64,000 nt of DNA from positions 1-64,000 of the forward strand of contig NZ_RPEN01000158.1 of NCBI RefSeq assembly GCF_003991405.1, written 5' to 3'. The number at the start of each line of letters is the position of its first letter. Position 1 is the stretch's first letter. The position numbers and the translations under genes were made by a program. The notes under the pieces were generated by a model, which saw only the letters and a list, made by a program, of their open reading frames with translations, was not told the DNA's origin and searched no databases. Of the stretch, positions 17,659-25,838 are shown piece after piece. This DNA comes from Pseudorhodobacter sp. E13 (GTDB lineage: Bacteria > Pseudomonadota > Alphaproteobacteria > Rhodobacterales > Rhodobacteraceae).

Positions 17659-19198
17659 CGGCGCGCGCATGTGGGGCGGTGTGTCGGCCCTGCTGCTTGG
17701 CCTGATGCCCGGCCTTGCCTTGGCCGAAGAGCCCCTGTCTGCGATTGACTGGCTGTCCAGTTCGGTTTCCACGCCCGCCAAGCCCTTGCCGCCGCCCGAA
17801 CCGGGGGTGGCCAGTGCCGGGGGGGCTTTGCCGCAAAATGTCATCGTGTCCACCTTGGATGGCCCGACCCCGGATGCCGCAGGCGTTTTGCCCGCGCGGG
17901 TGACGGGTTTTCCCAATGATCTTTGGGGGTTGGGCGAAACCGAAAAGATTGCCGCGCTGATTTCGATCCGGCGAGATGACGATCTGCCCTCGCTGCAACG
18001 GCTGATGCAAACCTTGATGCTGGCGCAGGCGACGCCGCCTGCCGATTCTGCGGGGCGCGGGATTTTGCTGCGCGCCCGGATCGACAAACTGCTGGATATG
18101 GCCGCGCTGGAGGAGGCGAATGCGCTGATCGAAGCCTCGGGCAAGATGACGCCCGAGATTTTCCGCCGTTATTTTGATATCGCCATGCTGACCGGGCAGG
18201 AAGATGCCGCCTGCGCCCAGTTGCGCGACCGGCCCGATCTGGCCCCCACCTACCCGGCCCGCATCTTTTGCCTTGCCCGTTCAGGCGATTGGGGCGGCTC
18301 TGCGCTGACGCTGCGCATGGCGCAGGCTTTGGGCTATGTCAACGAATCCGAAGACGCGCTGCTGACCCGGTTTCTGGACCCGGACCTGTTCGAAGGCGAA
18401 CCGGCGTTGGAGCCACCCTCGCCCGTGACGCCTTTGGCATGGCGGATGCTGGAAGCGATTGGCGAAGGCCTGCCCACGGCCCCGCTTCCGCTGGCCTTTT
18501 CCCATGCCGAATTGCGCGAAACCGCTGGCTGGAAAGCCCAGATTGAGGCGGCAGAGCGTCTGGCCCGCGCCTCGGTGCTGGACCCGAACCGCCTGCTGGG
18601 CATCTATACCGAACGCCTGCCTGCGGCCTCTGGCGGGGTTTGGGACCGGGTAGAGGCGTTTCAGCATTTTGATACCGCCTTGCAAGCCGCAGACCCCGGT
18701 GCGGTGGCCGCAGCCTTGCCCAAGGCTTGGGCGATGATGGCCTCGGCGGCGCTGGAAGTGCCTTTTGCGGAACTCTTTGCCGAACGTCTGCTGCGCCTGC
18801 CCCTGACGGGTGAGGCCGGTGCGCTGGCGTTTCGGATTGCCTTGCTGTCGGGCCAGTATGAAACGGCGGCCAATGCCCGCACCGCCGCCGATATCAACGA
18901 GGCGTTTCTGATCGGTCTGGCGCGGGGCAACCTGCAAGGGGTGACACCGCTGGACAGCCTGTCGCGCGCCATTTCCCCCGCTTTTGTGCGCGCCACGCCG
19001 CCTGCCGATCTGATGGCGCTTTTGGCCGAAAAGCGGCTGGGAGAGGCGATCTTGCACGCCGTGGACCGGATTGAACGCGGTTTGCACGGTGATTTACGCG
19101 GTGTGACCGAGGGGCTGGCCCTGTTTCGCCATGTCGGGCTGGAGGATCTTTCGCGCCGCGTGGCGCTGGAGTTGATGCTGCTGGAACGGCGCGGATGA
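17648..19198 (+). CDS. secreted hypothetical protein, alpha-helical (516 aa)
   Basis: A Sec signal peptide is visible (MWGGVSALLLGLMPGLALA/EEP). The first usable codon is the ATG at 17648; the internal ATG at 17669 gives a more standard signal peptide. The mature protein begins with a proline-rich stretch and continues as helical, alanine- and leucine-rich sequence resembling tetratricopeptide-like repeats; no catalytic motif is apparent. I take it to be a conserved Rhodobacterales periplasmic protein of unknown role. It overlaps the micropeptide gene upstream and xerD downstream (ATGA), placing all three in one transcript. Confidence 0.8.
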   Translation: MSTDGARMWGGVSALLLGLMPGLALAEEPLSAIDWLSSSVSTPAKPLPPPEPGVASAGGALPQNVIVSTLDGPTPDAAGVLPARVTGFPNDLWGLGETEKIAALISIRRDDDLPSLQRLMQTLMLAQATPPADSAGRGILLRARIDKLLDMAALEEANALIEASGKMTPEIFRRYFDIAMLTGQEDAACAQLRDRPDLAPTYPARIFCLARSGDWGGSALTLRMAQALGYVNESEDALLTRFLDPDLFEGEPALEPPSPVTPLAWRMLEAIGEGLPTAPLPLAFSHAELRETAGWKAQIEAAERLARASVLDPNRLLGIYTERLPAASGGVWDRVEAFQHFDTALQAADPGAVAAALPKAWAMMASAALEVPFAELFAERLLRLPLTGEAGALAFRIALLSGQYETAANARTAADINEAFLIGLARGNLQGVTPLDSLSRAISPAFVRATPPADLMALLAEKRLGEAILHAVDRIERGLHGDLRGVTEGLALFRHVGLEDLSRRVALELMLLERRG

Positions 19199-20130
19199 GC
19201 GCGGAATCCGACAGATGGATTTCCAGTTTTCTGGAGGCGCAAGCCGCCGAACTGGATGCCGCTCGCAACACGCTTTTGGCCTATGGCCGCGATTTGCAGG
19301 ATTTTGCAAGCTGGCTGGAACGGCGGGCCAGCAGCTTTGACGCGGCAACCCGCGCCGAGATTGAGGACTATCTGATCTTTTGCGAGGCGCAGGGCCTGTC
19401 CAAAGCCACCCGCGCGCGCCGCTTGTCCGCGATCCGCCAGCTTTACCGCTTTGCCTTTGAAGAAGGCTGGCGCAGCGAAAACCCCGGTCTGCGGATCAAG
19501 GGGCCGGGACAGGCCGCGAAACTGCCGCAAACGCTGGAACTGGCGCAGGTAGAGGCTTTGCTGCGTGCCGCCAAAGACAGCGGGCGCACGCCCGAGGAAC
19601 AGGCCCGCAATGCATGCCTGATGGAACTGATCTATGCCACGGGGATGCGGGTGTCGGAACTGGTGGAATTGCCCGTGGCCGCCGTGCGCGGTGCGCCCGC
19701 GATGATTTTGGTGCGGGGCAAGGGCGGCAAGGAACGCATGGTGCCCCTGTCACCGCCCGCAAAACAGGCGCTTGCAGATTGGCTGATCTTGCGCGATGCG
19801 ACCGAAGAGGCCGGGGCCGCCAAGGGCAAGAAGCCGTCAAAATTCCTGTTTCCGGGGCGTGGCGCGGCGGGCCATATCACGCGGCAACAATTTTTTGTGC
19901 TGCTCAAAGGCTTTGCCGCCCAAGCCGGGCTGGACCCGGCCAGCGTGACCCCGCACACCTTGCGCCATGCCTTTGCCACGCATTTGCTGGCCGGGGGGGC
20001 AGATTTGCGGGTGATCCAGACGCTTTTGGGCCATGCAGACCTTTCCACCACCGAGATTTACACCCATGTTCTGGACGAACACCTGAAATCACTGGTGCTG
20101 GAGCATCACCCGCTGGCCCGCAAGGGATAG
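19195..20130 (+). CDS. xerD: tyrosine recombinase XerD-type
   Basis: A site-specific tyrosine recombinase for chromosome-dimer resolution at dif, working with a partner (XerC). It has an N-terminal SAM-like core-binding domain (about 5-95) and a catalytic domain with the full set R152 (ATGMRVSEL), K176 (RGKGGKER), H254-x-x-R257 (HTLRHAF), H280 (LLGHADL) and nucleophile Y289 (TEIYTHV). The 311-residue length fits. XerD rather than XerC is suggested by sequence style and by its position near aroK and a CorC-type gene, as I recall from other Rhodobacterales; this distinction is less certain than the family. Confidence 0.92.
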   Translation: MSAESDRWISSFLEAQAAELDAARNTLLAYGRDLQDFASWLERRASSFDAATRAEIEDYLIFCEAQGLSKATRARRLSAIRQLYRFAFEEGWRSENPGLRIKGPGQAAKLPQTLELAQVEALLRAAKDSGRTPEEQARNACLMELIYATGMRVSELVELPVAAVRGAPAMILVRGKGGKERMVPLSPPAKQALADWLILRDATEEAGAAKGKKPSKFLFPGRGAAGHITRQQFFVLLKGFAAQAGLDPASVTPHTLRHAFATHLLAGGADLRVIQTLLGHADLSTTEIYTHVLDEHLKSLVLEHHPLARKG

Positions 20131-20172
20131 GCAAAGGCGCTGCAACCTGCGACATGGGACAGAGACGTTATA

Positions 20173-21489
20173 ATGGGGACGGATGTGACCGATACGATGT
20201 TTGATACGGGCCTTTTGCTGACAGCAGGCGCGATTCTGGGGCTTTTGGTGATGTCAGCCTTCTTTTCCGGGTCCGAAACCGCGCTGACGGCGGCCTCGCG
20301 CGGGAAGTTGCGGGCGCAGGCGGACCGGGGGTCGAAAGGTGCGGAAAAGGCGCTGAATGTCACCGAGGACAATGAAAAGCTGATCGGCGCGCTGCTTTTG
20401 GGCAATAACGTGGTCAACATTCTGTCGGCGTCCTTGGCGACTGCGCTGATGACGCGGCTGTTTGGCGAAAGCGGCGTGGCCTTTGCGACCTTGATTATGA
20501 CCGCACTTGTGCTGATCTTTGCCGAGGTGCTGCCGAAAACCTATGCGATCACCAATGCCGAAACGGCGGCCAGCCGTGTGGCCCCGGTGATCGGGCTGAT
20601 CATCCCGATCTTTTCGCCAGTGGTGACGCTGGTGCGGGCCTTGGTGCGGGGGATTTTGTATCTGTTCGGCGTGCGCACCGATCCTGACAGCAAATTCCTT
20701 GCCCTGCGCGAAGAAATCGCCGGGGCCATCGCGCTGGGCCATTCCGAAGGCGCGGTGGAAAAGGAAGACCGCGACCGCCTGTTGGGTGCGCTGGACCTCA
20801 ACGATCGCACGGTCGAGGAAATCATGCGCCACCGCCGCGAGATCGAGATGATCGACGCCGAAAAGACCCCCGGCGATATTCTGAGCCAGGTGCTTGCCTC
20901 GCCGCATACGCGTTTGCCGGTCTATCGCGGCGATGATGAGAATATTCTGGGTGTGGTGCATGCCAAGGACCTGCTGCGCGAGGTGGACAAGCTGCTGCGC
21001 TCGGGCGCGGGGCGGATCGCCAAGCTGACCGATCTGGATATTCTGAAAGTGGCGATGAAGCCCTATTTCGTGCCGGAAACCACGCCGCTGGACGAACAGA
21101 TGCGGCAATTCCTGAAACGGCGCACGCATTTTGCGCTGGTGGTGGATGAATATGGCGCGCTGCGTGGCCTGATCACGCTGGAAGATATTCTGGAAGAAAT
21201 CGTCGGCGAGATTCGCGATGAGTTTGACACGGTGGAGAAAGATCAATCACTGGCGCGGGCCGAGAATGGTGATTTTCTGGTCGAAGGCTCGATGACGATC
21301 CGCGACCTGAACCGTATTACGGATTGGGGTCTGCCCGATGATGAGGCCAATACCATCGCCGGGCTGGTGATCCATGAGGCGCAACTGATCCCGAGCGAGG
21401 GGCAAGTGTTCAGCTTTCACGGTTTCCGCTTTGAGGTGGTGACACGCAAGGAAAACCGCCTGACCGCGCTGAAAATCCGACCGCTGTGA
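20173..21489 (+). CDS. CNNM/CorC-HlyC family transporter (438 aa)
   Basis: A membrane protein of the hemolysin-C/CorC group, implicated in magnesium or cobalt export. It has a DUF21 domain with about four membrane segments (residues 10-190), a CBS pair (about 205-335, with RLPVYRGDDENILGVVHAKDLL and FALVVDEYGALRGLITLEDILEEIVGEI), and a C-terminal CorC_HlyC domain (about 350-435, ending TRKENRLTALKIRPL). An alternative start at the ATG at 20197 would trim eight residues. The gene follows xerD by 42 bases. Confidence 0.93.
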   Translation: MGTDVTDTMFDTGLLLTAGAILGLLVMSAFFSGSETALTAASRGKLRAQADRGSKGAEKALNVTEDNEKLIGALLLGNNVVNILSASLATALMTRLFGESGVAFATLIMTALVLIFAEVLPKTYAITNAETAASRVAPVIGLIIPIFSPVVTLVRALVRGILYLFGVRTDPDSKFLALREEIAGAIALGHSEGAVEKEDRDRLLGALDLNDRTVEEIMRHRREIEMIDAEKTPGDILSQVLASPHTRLPVYRGDDENILGVVHAKDLLREVDKLLRSGAGRIAKLTDLDILKVAMKPYFVPETTPLDEQMRQFLKRRTHFALVVDEYGALRGLITLEDILEEIVGEIRDEFDTVEKDQSLARAENGDFLVEGSMTIRDLNRITDWGLPDDEANTIAGLVIHEAQLIPSEGQVFSFHGFRFEVVTRKENRLTALKIRPL

Positions 21490-21515
21490 CGCGCATAACC
21501 GGCGGCTGCGCTGGT

Positions 21516-21561
21516 CGTAGGCCGGGGCCTGCGGCGCAGGTATTTTTGCCAAGATGAAATC
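21516..21561 (+). repeat. intergenic hairpin plus GGTATTTT..CCAAGATGAAA element, copy 1
   Basis: A hairpin CGTAGGC-CGGG-GCCTGCG (21516-21533) is followed by GCAGGTATTTTTGCCAAGATGAAA. The same sequence with two changed bases recurs at 36684, also after a GC-rich hairpin downstream of a gene. The hairpin and T-run could terminate the CorC-type gene's transcript. The conserved CCAAGATGAAA tail is not explained by termination. Confidence 0.6.
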
Positions 21562-21689
21562 AGAAGCGGCGCGGGGCCTTTGACGGCGAAACTGGTGGCT
21601 GAATTGCCGCTTTAAGGCGTTGAAGCGCTTGTGATACGGCCTAGAAAGGCAGAATGGGACAGTCATGAATTCGGGCAGGAAACAATAAG

Positions 21690-23732
21690 ATGAGCGACGA
21701 CGCACTTGTGATCTTTACCCCTTCGGGCAAGCGCGGGCGCTTTGCGCTTGGCACGCCGGTTCTGGCGGCAGCGCGGTCTTTGGGGGTTGATCTGGACAGC
21801 GTTTGCGGCGGGCGCGGGATTTGTTCCAAATGCCAGATCACGCCGGGCTATGGCGAATTTGCCAAGCATGGGGTGACGGTCTCTGATGGTGCGCTGTCAG
21901 AGTGGAACGCGGTGGAGGAGCGCTATAAATCCAAGCGCGGCCTGATCGACGGGCGGCGTTTGGGCTGTCAGGCCAAGGTGCAGGGCGATGTGGTCATTGA
22001 CGTGCCACCCGAAAGTCAGGTCCACAAGCAGGTGATCCGCAAGCGGGCCGAGGCGCGGCAGATCACGCTCGACCCATCGGTCACGCTGCATTACGTCGAA
22101 GTGGCGGAGCCGGACATGCACGACCCTTCGGGGGATTTTGAGCGGCTGTCCAATGCCTTGCGCGATCAGTGGCAGATTGACGCCGTGCGCGCCGATTTGT
22201 CGGTATTGACCACCTTGCAGCCCATTCTGCGCAAGGGCGAGTGGAAGGTGACGGTGGCACTGCACCGCATTGATGACGCCGATGTGCCGCGCATCATGCA
22301 TCTGTGGCCGGGGCTTTATGAGGGCGGGATTTACGGCTTGGCGGTGGATCTGGGGTCGACCACCATCGCCGGGCATCTGTGCGATCTGCGCTCGGGCGAG
22401 GTTCTGGCCTCCTCGGGGTTGATGAACCCGCAAATCCGCTTTGGCGAAGATTTGATGAGCCGCGTCAGTTATTCCATGATGAACAAAACCGGTGCGGCGG
22501 AAATGACAGCGGCGGTGCGGGCCGGGATGAACACGCTGTTCGCGCAGATCAGCGCCGAAGCGGGGGTGGACCAGGCGCTGATCATGGATGCGGTGTTTGT
22601 CTGCAATCCGGTCATGCATCATCTGTTCCTTGGGATTGACCCGTTCGAGCTGGGGCAAGCACCTTTCGCGCTGGCGACCTCGGGCAGTTTGCATCTGACC
22701 GCCCGCGATCTGGATTTGCAGCTTCACCCATCGGCGCGGGTTTACCTGCTGCCCTGCATTGCGGGCCATGTGGGGGCGGATGCCGCCGCTGTGGCGCTGT
22801 CGGAAGCGCCGGAGAAATCCAAAGACCTGCTGTTGGTGGTGGATGTGGGCACCAATGCCGAGATTTTGCTGGGCAATACCGAAAAGGTGCTGGCCTGTTC
22901 CAGCCCTACCGGGCCTGCCTTTGAAGGTGCGCAGATCAGTTCGGGCCAACGTGCCGCCCCCGGCGCGATTGAGCGGGTGGAGATTGACCCCGTCACCAAA
23001 GAGCCGCGCTTCAAGGTGATCGGGTCGGACCTGTGGTCGGATGAGGATGGGTTTGATACCGCGATTGCCACCACCGGGATCACCGGTATTTGCGGCTCTG
23101 GCATCATTGAGATGGTCGCCGAAATGCGGATGGCGGGCATTGTGGACGGGCCGGGGCTGATCGGCTCGCCTGAGCAAACCGGGACGGCGCGCTGTTTCAA
23201 GGATGGGCGCACACATTCCTATCTGGTCTGGGATGGCACTGCCGATGGCGGGCCGCTGATCACCGTGACCAACCGCGATATCCGCGAGATTCAGATGGCG
23301 AAGGCCGCGCTTTATTCCGGTGCGCGGCTGCTGATGGATAAGTTCGGCGTCGATAAGGTGGACCGCATCGTGCTGGCCGGGGCTTTTGGTGCCCATATCA
23401 GCCCCAAACATGCGATGGTTCTGGGCATGATCCCAGATGTGCCGCTAGACAAGGTGACATCGGCGGGCAATGCGGCGGGCACGGGGGCGCGGATTGCGCT
23501 TCTGAACCGTGCGGCGCGGGCCGAAGTGGAATATACCGTCAGCCAGATTCACAAGGTTGAAACTGCTATCGAGCCGCGCTTTCAGGAGCATTTCGTCAAT
23601 GCCTCCAACATTCCCAACGCGGTCGAAGGCTTTCCGAACCTGTTTTCCATTCTCACCCTGCCCGATGTGAACTTCAACACCGGGGGCGGCGGGGCCGAGG
23701 CCGAAGGCGGGCGGCGGCGGCGGCGTGGGTAA
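21690..23732 (+). CDS. ASKHA-domain Fe-S protein, RACo/RamA-like corrinoid activator (680 aa)
   Basis: The N-terminal [2Fe-2S] ferredoxin domain has ligands C39-x5-C45-x2-C48 and C93. A linker follows, then a large DUF4445/ASKHA ATPase region (about residues 215-650) with phosphate-binding motifs YGLAVDLGSTTIAGH and LLLVVDVGTNAEILLG and the adenosine motif VLAGAFGAHI. The family uses ATP to drive low-potential electron transfer that rescues Co(II) cobalamin to Co(I) in corrinoid methyltransferases. No methyltransferase or corrinoid protein is encoded nearby, so the partner must be elsewhere. The tail is Gly/Arg-rich. An AGGAAACAATAAG leader precedes the ATG. Confidence 0.88.
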   Translation: MSDDALVIFTPSGKRGRFALGTPVLAAARSLGVDLDSVCGGRGICSKCQITPGYGEFAKHGVTVSDGALSEWNAVEERYKSKRGLIDGRRLGCQAKVQGDVVIDVPPESQVHKQVIRKRAEARQITLDPSVTLHYVEVAEPDMHDPSGDFERLSNALRDQWQIDAVRADLSVLTTLQPILRKGEWKVTVALHRIDDADVPRIMHLWPGLYEGGIYGLAVDLGSTTIAGHLCDLRSGEVLASSGLMNPQIRFGEDLMSRVSYSMMNKTGAAEMTAAVRAGMNTLFAQISAEAGVDQALIMDAVFVCNPVMHHLFLGIDPFELGQAPFALATSGSLHLTARDLDLQLHPSARVYLLPCIAGHVGADAAAVALSEAPEKSKDLLLVVDVGTNAEILLGNTEKVLACSSPTGPAFEGAQISSGQRAAPGAIERVEIDPVTKEPRFKVIGSDLWSDEDGFDTAIATTGITGICGSGIIEMVAEMRMAGIVDGPGLIGSPEQTGTARCFKDGRTHSYLVWDGTADGGPLITVTNRDIREIQMAKAALYSGARLLMDKFGVDKVDRIVLAGAFGAHISPKHAMVLGMIPDVPLDKVTSAGNAAGTGARIALLNRAARAEVEYTVSQIHKVETAIEPRFQEHFVNASNIPNAVEGFPNLFSILTLPDVNFNTGGGGAEAEGGRRRRRG

Positions 23733-23795
23733 AGCATTGACCAAAGGGGCATCGGTGTTAGGTTGGCGGGCAATGGAAATGTCGCGCGTGGCCCG

Positions 23796-24341
23796 ATGAC
23801 TGATGACCCGATCGCAGAGCTGCTGATCAAGATCGCCGCGCAAGACCGCGCGGCGTTTCGCGACATCTATTCCGCGAGCTCCTCGAAACTTATGGGCGTT
23901 CTGCTGCGTATCTTGGGAAACCGAGCAGAGGCGGAGGACGCATTGCAAGAGATTTACACCCGCGTCTGGCTGCGTGCAGGGCGCTTTGACCCGGAAAAAG
24001 GGCGTGGCATGACATGGCTGATTGCCATCGCCCGCAACCATGCGATTGACCGGTTGCGCGCCCGCCCGCCACGGGCCGGGAATGACGATGGCGAAGAAGT
24101 GGCGCAACTGGCGGATGGCAGCCGCAGCGCCTTGGCCGGGTTGGTGGCCGAGGGCGAGGCGCGGCGCGTGGTGAAATGCTTTGCCGAACTGGAGGCTGAT
24201 CGCGCGGCGGCGGTGCAAGGGGCCTATCTGGACGGCTTGTCCTATGAAGCCTTGGCGCAGCGCTTTGGCGTGCCGATCAACACGATGCGCACATGGCTGC
24301 GCCGCAGCCTGCTGAAACTGCGGGAGTGTCTGGACCAATGA
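23796..24341 (+). CDS. ECF sigma factor, SigK-like (181 aa)
   Basis: A two-domain extracytoplasmic-function sigma factor. Region 2 (about 20-85) has DAEDALQEIYTRVWL-type sequence and MTWLIAIARNHAIDRLRAR. Region 4 (about 125-178) has LDGLSYEALAQRFGVPINTMRTWLRRSLLKLRECL. The ATG at 23796 gives the usual length; the frame is open to a TTG at 23763. It overlaps the anti-sigma gene by four bases (ATGA). The order sigma, RskA-type anti-sigma, fasciclin protein mirrors the mycobacterial SigK-RskA-MPT70/83 set, hence the tentative SigK-like label. Confidence 0.92.
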   Translation: MTDDPIAELLIKIAAQDRAAFRDIYSASSSKLMGVLLRILGNRAEAEDALQEIYTRVWLRAGRFDPEKGRGMTWLIAIARNHAIDRLRARPPRAGNDDGEEVAQLADGSRSALAGLVAEGEARRVVKCFAELEADRAAAVQGAYLDGLSYEALAQRFGVPINTMRTWLRRSLLKLRECLDQ

Positions 24342-24994
24342 CCACACCCGATATCCCCAAAGAAGAAGAAACCGATGTTCTGGCCGCCGAATATGTGCTG
24401 GGCACCCTGCCCTTGGCCGAGCGCGAGGCGGCGGCCACCCGGTTGCGCCGCGATGCGCATTTCGCGCTGGCCGTGGCGCGCTGGGAACAGCGGTTGTCGG
24501 GCCTGAACGCAGGCTATGACGACGCCCCTGCCCCCGACCTGCTGCCAAAGATCGAGGCGCGGTTGTTCGGCGTGTCGCCCCAGAAAAAGCCCTTCTGGAA
24601 AAGCTGGTTTGCCGGGGCTGCTGCCGCAGCGGCGCTGGGCGTGGCGGTTCTGGTGATCTTTTCACCCGCGCCGCAACCCTTTACCCCGCTGACCACGCTG
24701 GCCGCCGAAGGCAGCGCCTTGCGCTATGAGGTGGCGTTGCGCGGGCAAGAGTTGCGCGTGGCCCGTATCGCTGGCCCCGCCGCCGAAGCTGGCCGCGTGC
24801 ATGAATTGTGGTTGATCGTGGGCGATGCGGCCCCCGTCTCGCTTGGTCTGATCGAAGGTGATGGCGTCACGCTGGCCACGGCAGCCCTTGGCGCGGGCAT
24901 GGTGCTGGCGATCAGTCTGGAACCGACAGGCGGCTCCCCCACCGGGGCGCCGACCGGGCCAGTGCTGGTGACAGGCGTGATCGAAAATATTTGA
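24338..24994 (+). CDS. anti-sigma factor, RskA type (218 aa)
   Basis: An N-terminal cytoplasmic sigma-binding part (about 1-88, with LAAEYVLGTLPLAEREAAATRL typical of the RskA/DUF anti-sigma group), one membrane span (about 91-108, FAGAAAAAALGVAVLVIF) and a periplasmic anti-sigma-K domain (about 115-218, with HELWLIVGDAAPVSLGLI and ISLEPTGGSPTGAPTGPVL). It should hold the preceding ECF sigma factor at the membrane until periplasmic proteolysis or another signal releases it. No zinc HxxxCxxC motif is seen, so it is not a ChrR/ZAS-type factor. Confidence 0.9.
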   Translation: MTTPDIPKEEETDVLAAEYVLGTLPLAEREAAATRLRRDAHFALAVARWEQRLSGLNAGYDDAPAPDLLPKIEARLFGVSPQKKPFWKSWFAGAAAAAALGVAVLVIFSPAPQPFTPLTTLAAEGSALRYEVALRGQELRVARIAGPAAEAGRVHELWLIVGDAAPVSLGLIEGDGVTLATAALGAGMVLAISLEPTGGSPTGAPTGPVLVTGVIENI

Positions 24995-25013
24995 AATTAT
25001 TTTCGGGGGTGCT

Positions 25014-25043
25014 GAAACTTCCCCCGCCCACCGCCCGTAACTC
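25014..25043 (+). promoter_or_regulatory. candidate ECF-type promoter of the fasciclin gene
   Basis: GAAACTT (25014-25020) and CGTAACTC (25036-25043) are separated by 15 bases and lie about 47 bases before the fasciclin ATG. The boxes have the look of ECF promoters (AAC-type -35, CGT-type -10), which would make the fasciclin gene a target of the adjacent sigma factor. This is by eye only. Confidence 0.35.
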
Positions 25044-25089
25044 CGAGCAGACCCAAGGGAATGGCCCTTGGCAGAACCGGAGAAACACT

Positions 25090-25641
25090 ATGATGACCAC
25101 ACGTATCGCTTCGCTGACCGCCGCTTTCGCCCTGATGTCGGGCATGGCCCTTGCTGAAAACCCGATGGTGGGTGGTGCCGCGATGTTCGAAGACAAGAAC
25201 ATCGTTGAAAATGCCGTGAACTCTGCCGATCACACCACGCTGGTTGCGGCTGTGCAGGCGGCCGGGCTGGTGGAAACGCTGCAAGGCGAAGGCCCGTTCA
25301 CCGTGTTCGCCCCGACCAATGACGCCTTTGCAGCCCTGCCCGAAGGCACGGTGGAAACCCTGCTGAAGCCGGAAAACAAGGATCAATTGACCAAAATCCT
25401 GACCTGCCATGTGGTTGCGGCCAATGCTATGTCGGACGCGATCATGAAAATGGTGGATGACGACAAAGGCGCGCATCCGGTGACGACCGTGGGTGGCTGC
25501 GAATTCACGGCGATGTATGAAGGCGACAAGATCATGATCAAGGACGGTCAGGGCAATGTGGCCAATGTGACCATCGCCGATGTGAAACAGTCCAACGGCG
25601 TGATCCATGTGATCGACAAGGTGCTTTTGCCCGCGATGTAA
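25090..25641 (+). CDS. secreted fasciclin-domain protein (183 aa)
   Basis: A signal peptide with probable cleavage after A22 (SGMALA/ENP), followed by a single fasciclin (FAS1) domain over about residues 38-181. The FAS1 motifs are visible: TLVAAVQAAGLVETLQGEGPFTVFAPTNDAFAAL near the start and NGVIHVIDKVLLP at the end. Such proteins act in adhesion or as envelope proteins. Two mature cysteines (in LTCHVV and GGCEFT) could form a disulphide. Tandem ATG codons at 25090 and 25093 follow a GGAGAAAC site. It is probably controlled by the ECF sigma/anti-sigma pair just upstream. Confidence 0.93.
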   Translation: MMTTRIASLTAAFALMSGMALAENPMVGGAAMFEDKNIVENAVNSADHTTLVAAVQAAGLVETLQGEGPFTVFAPTNDAFAALPEGTVETLLKPENKDQLTKILTCHVVAANAMSDAIMKMVDDDKGAHPVTTVGGCEFTAMYEGDKIMIKDGQGNVANVTIADVKQSNGVIHVIDKVLLPAM

Positions 25642-25733
25642 GCACCCGCGCTTTACGCAAGGCGCGCCTCCTGTCCCCCTGGTGCGTCTTGCTGGCGGGT
25701 GGGTTTGCGCAAAGGTCAGACCCAACCGCAACC

Positions 25734-25765
25734 GCCCCCGGATTTGGCTCCGGGGGCGTTTTTTT
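25734..25765 (+). terminator. intrinsic terminator after the fasciclin gene
   Basis: A perfect 9-bp stem GCCCCCGGA / TCCGGGGGC with loop TTTGGC is followed by G and seven T residues. It closes the sigma/anti-sigma/fasciclin unit and insulates the von Willebrand gene. Confidence 0.93.
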
Positions 25766-25838
25766 CATGCCTCTTGATTTGGTGCTTTCCCCAAATTAGC
25801 CTGCCCGCATTGACAGATTTATTTTGCGAGGAAGTCCA

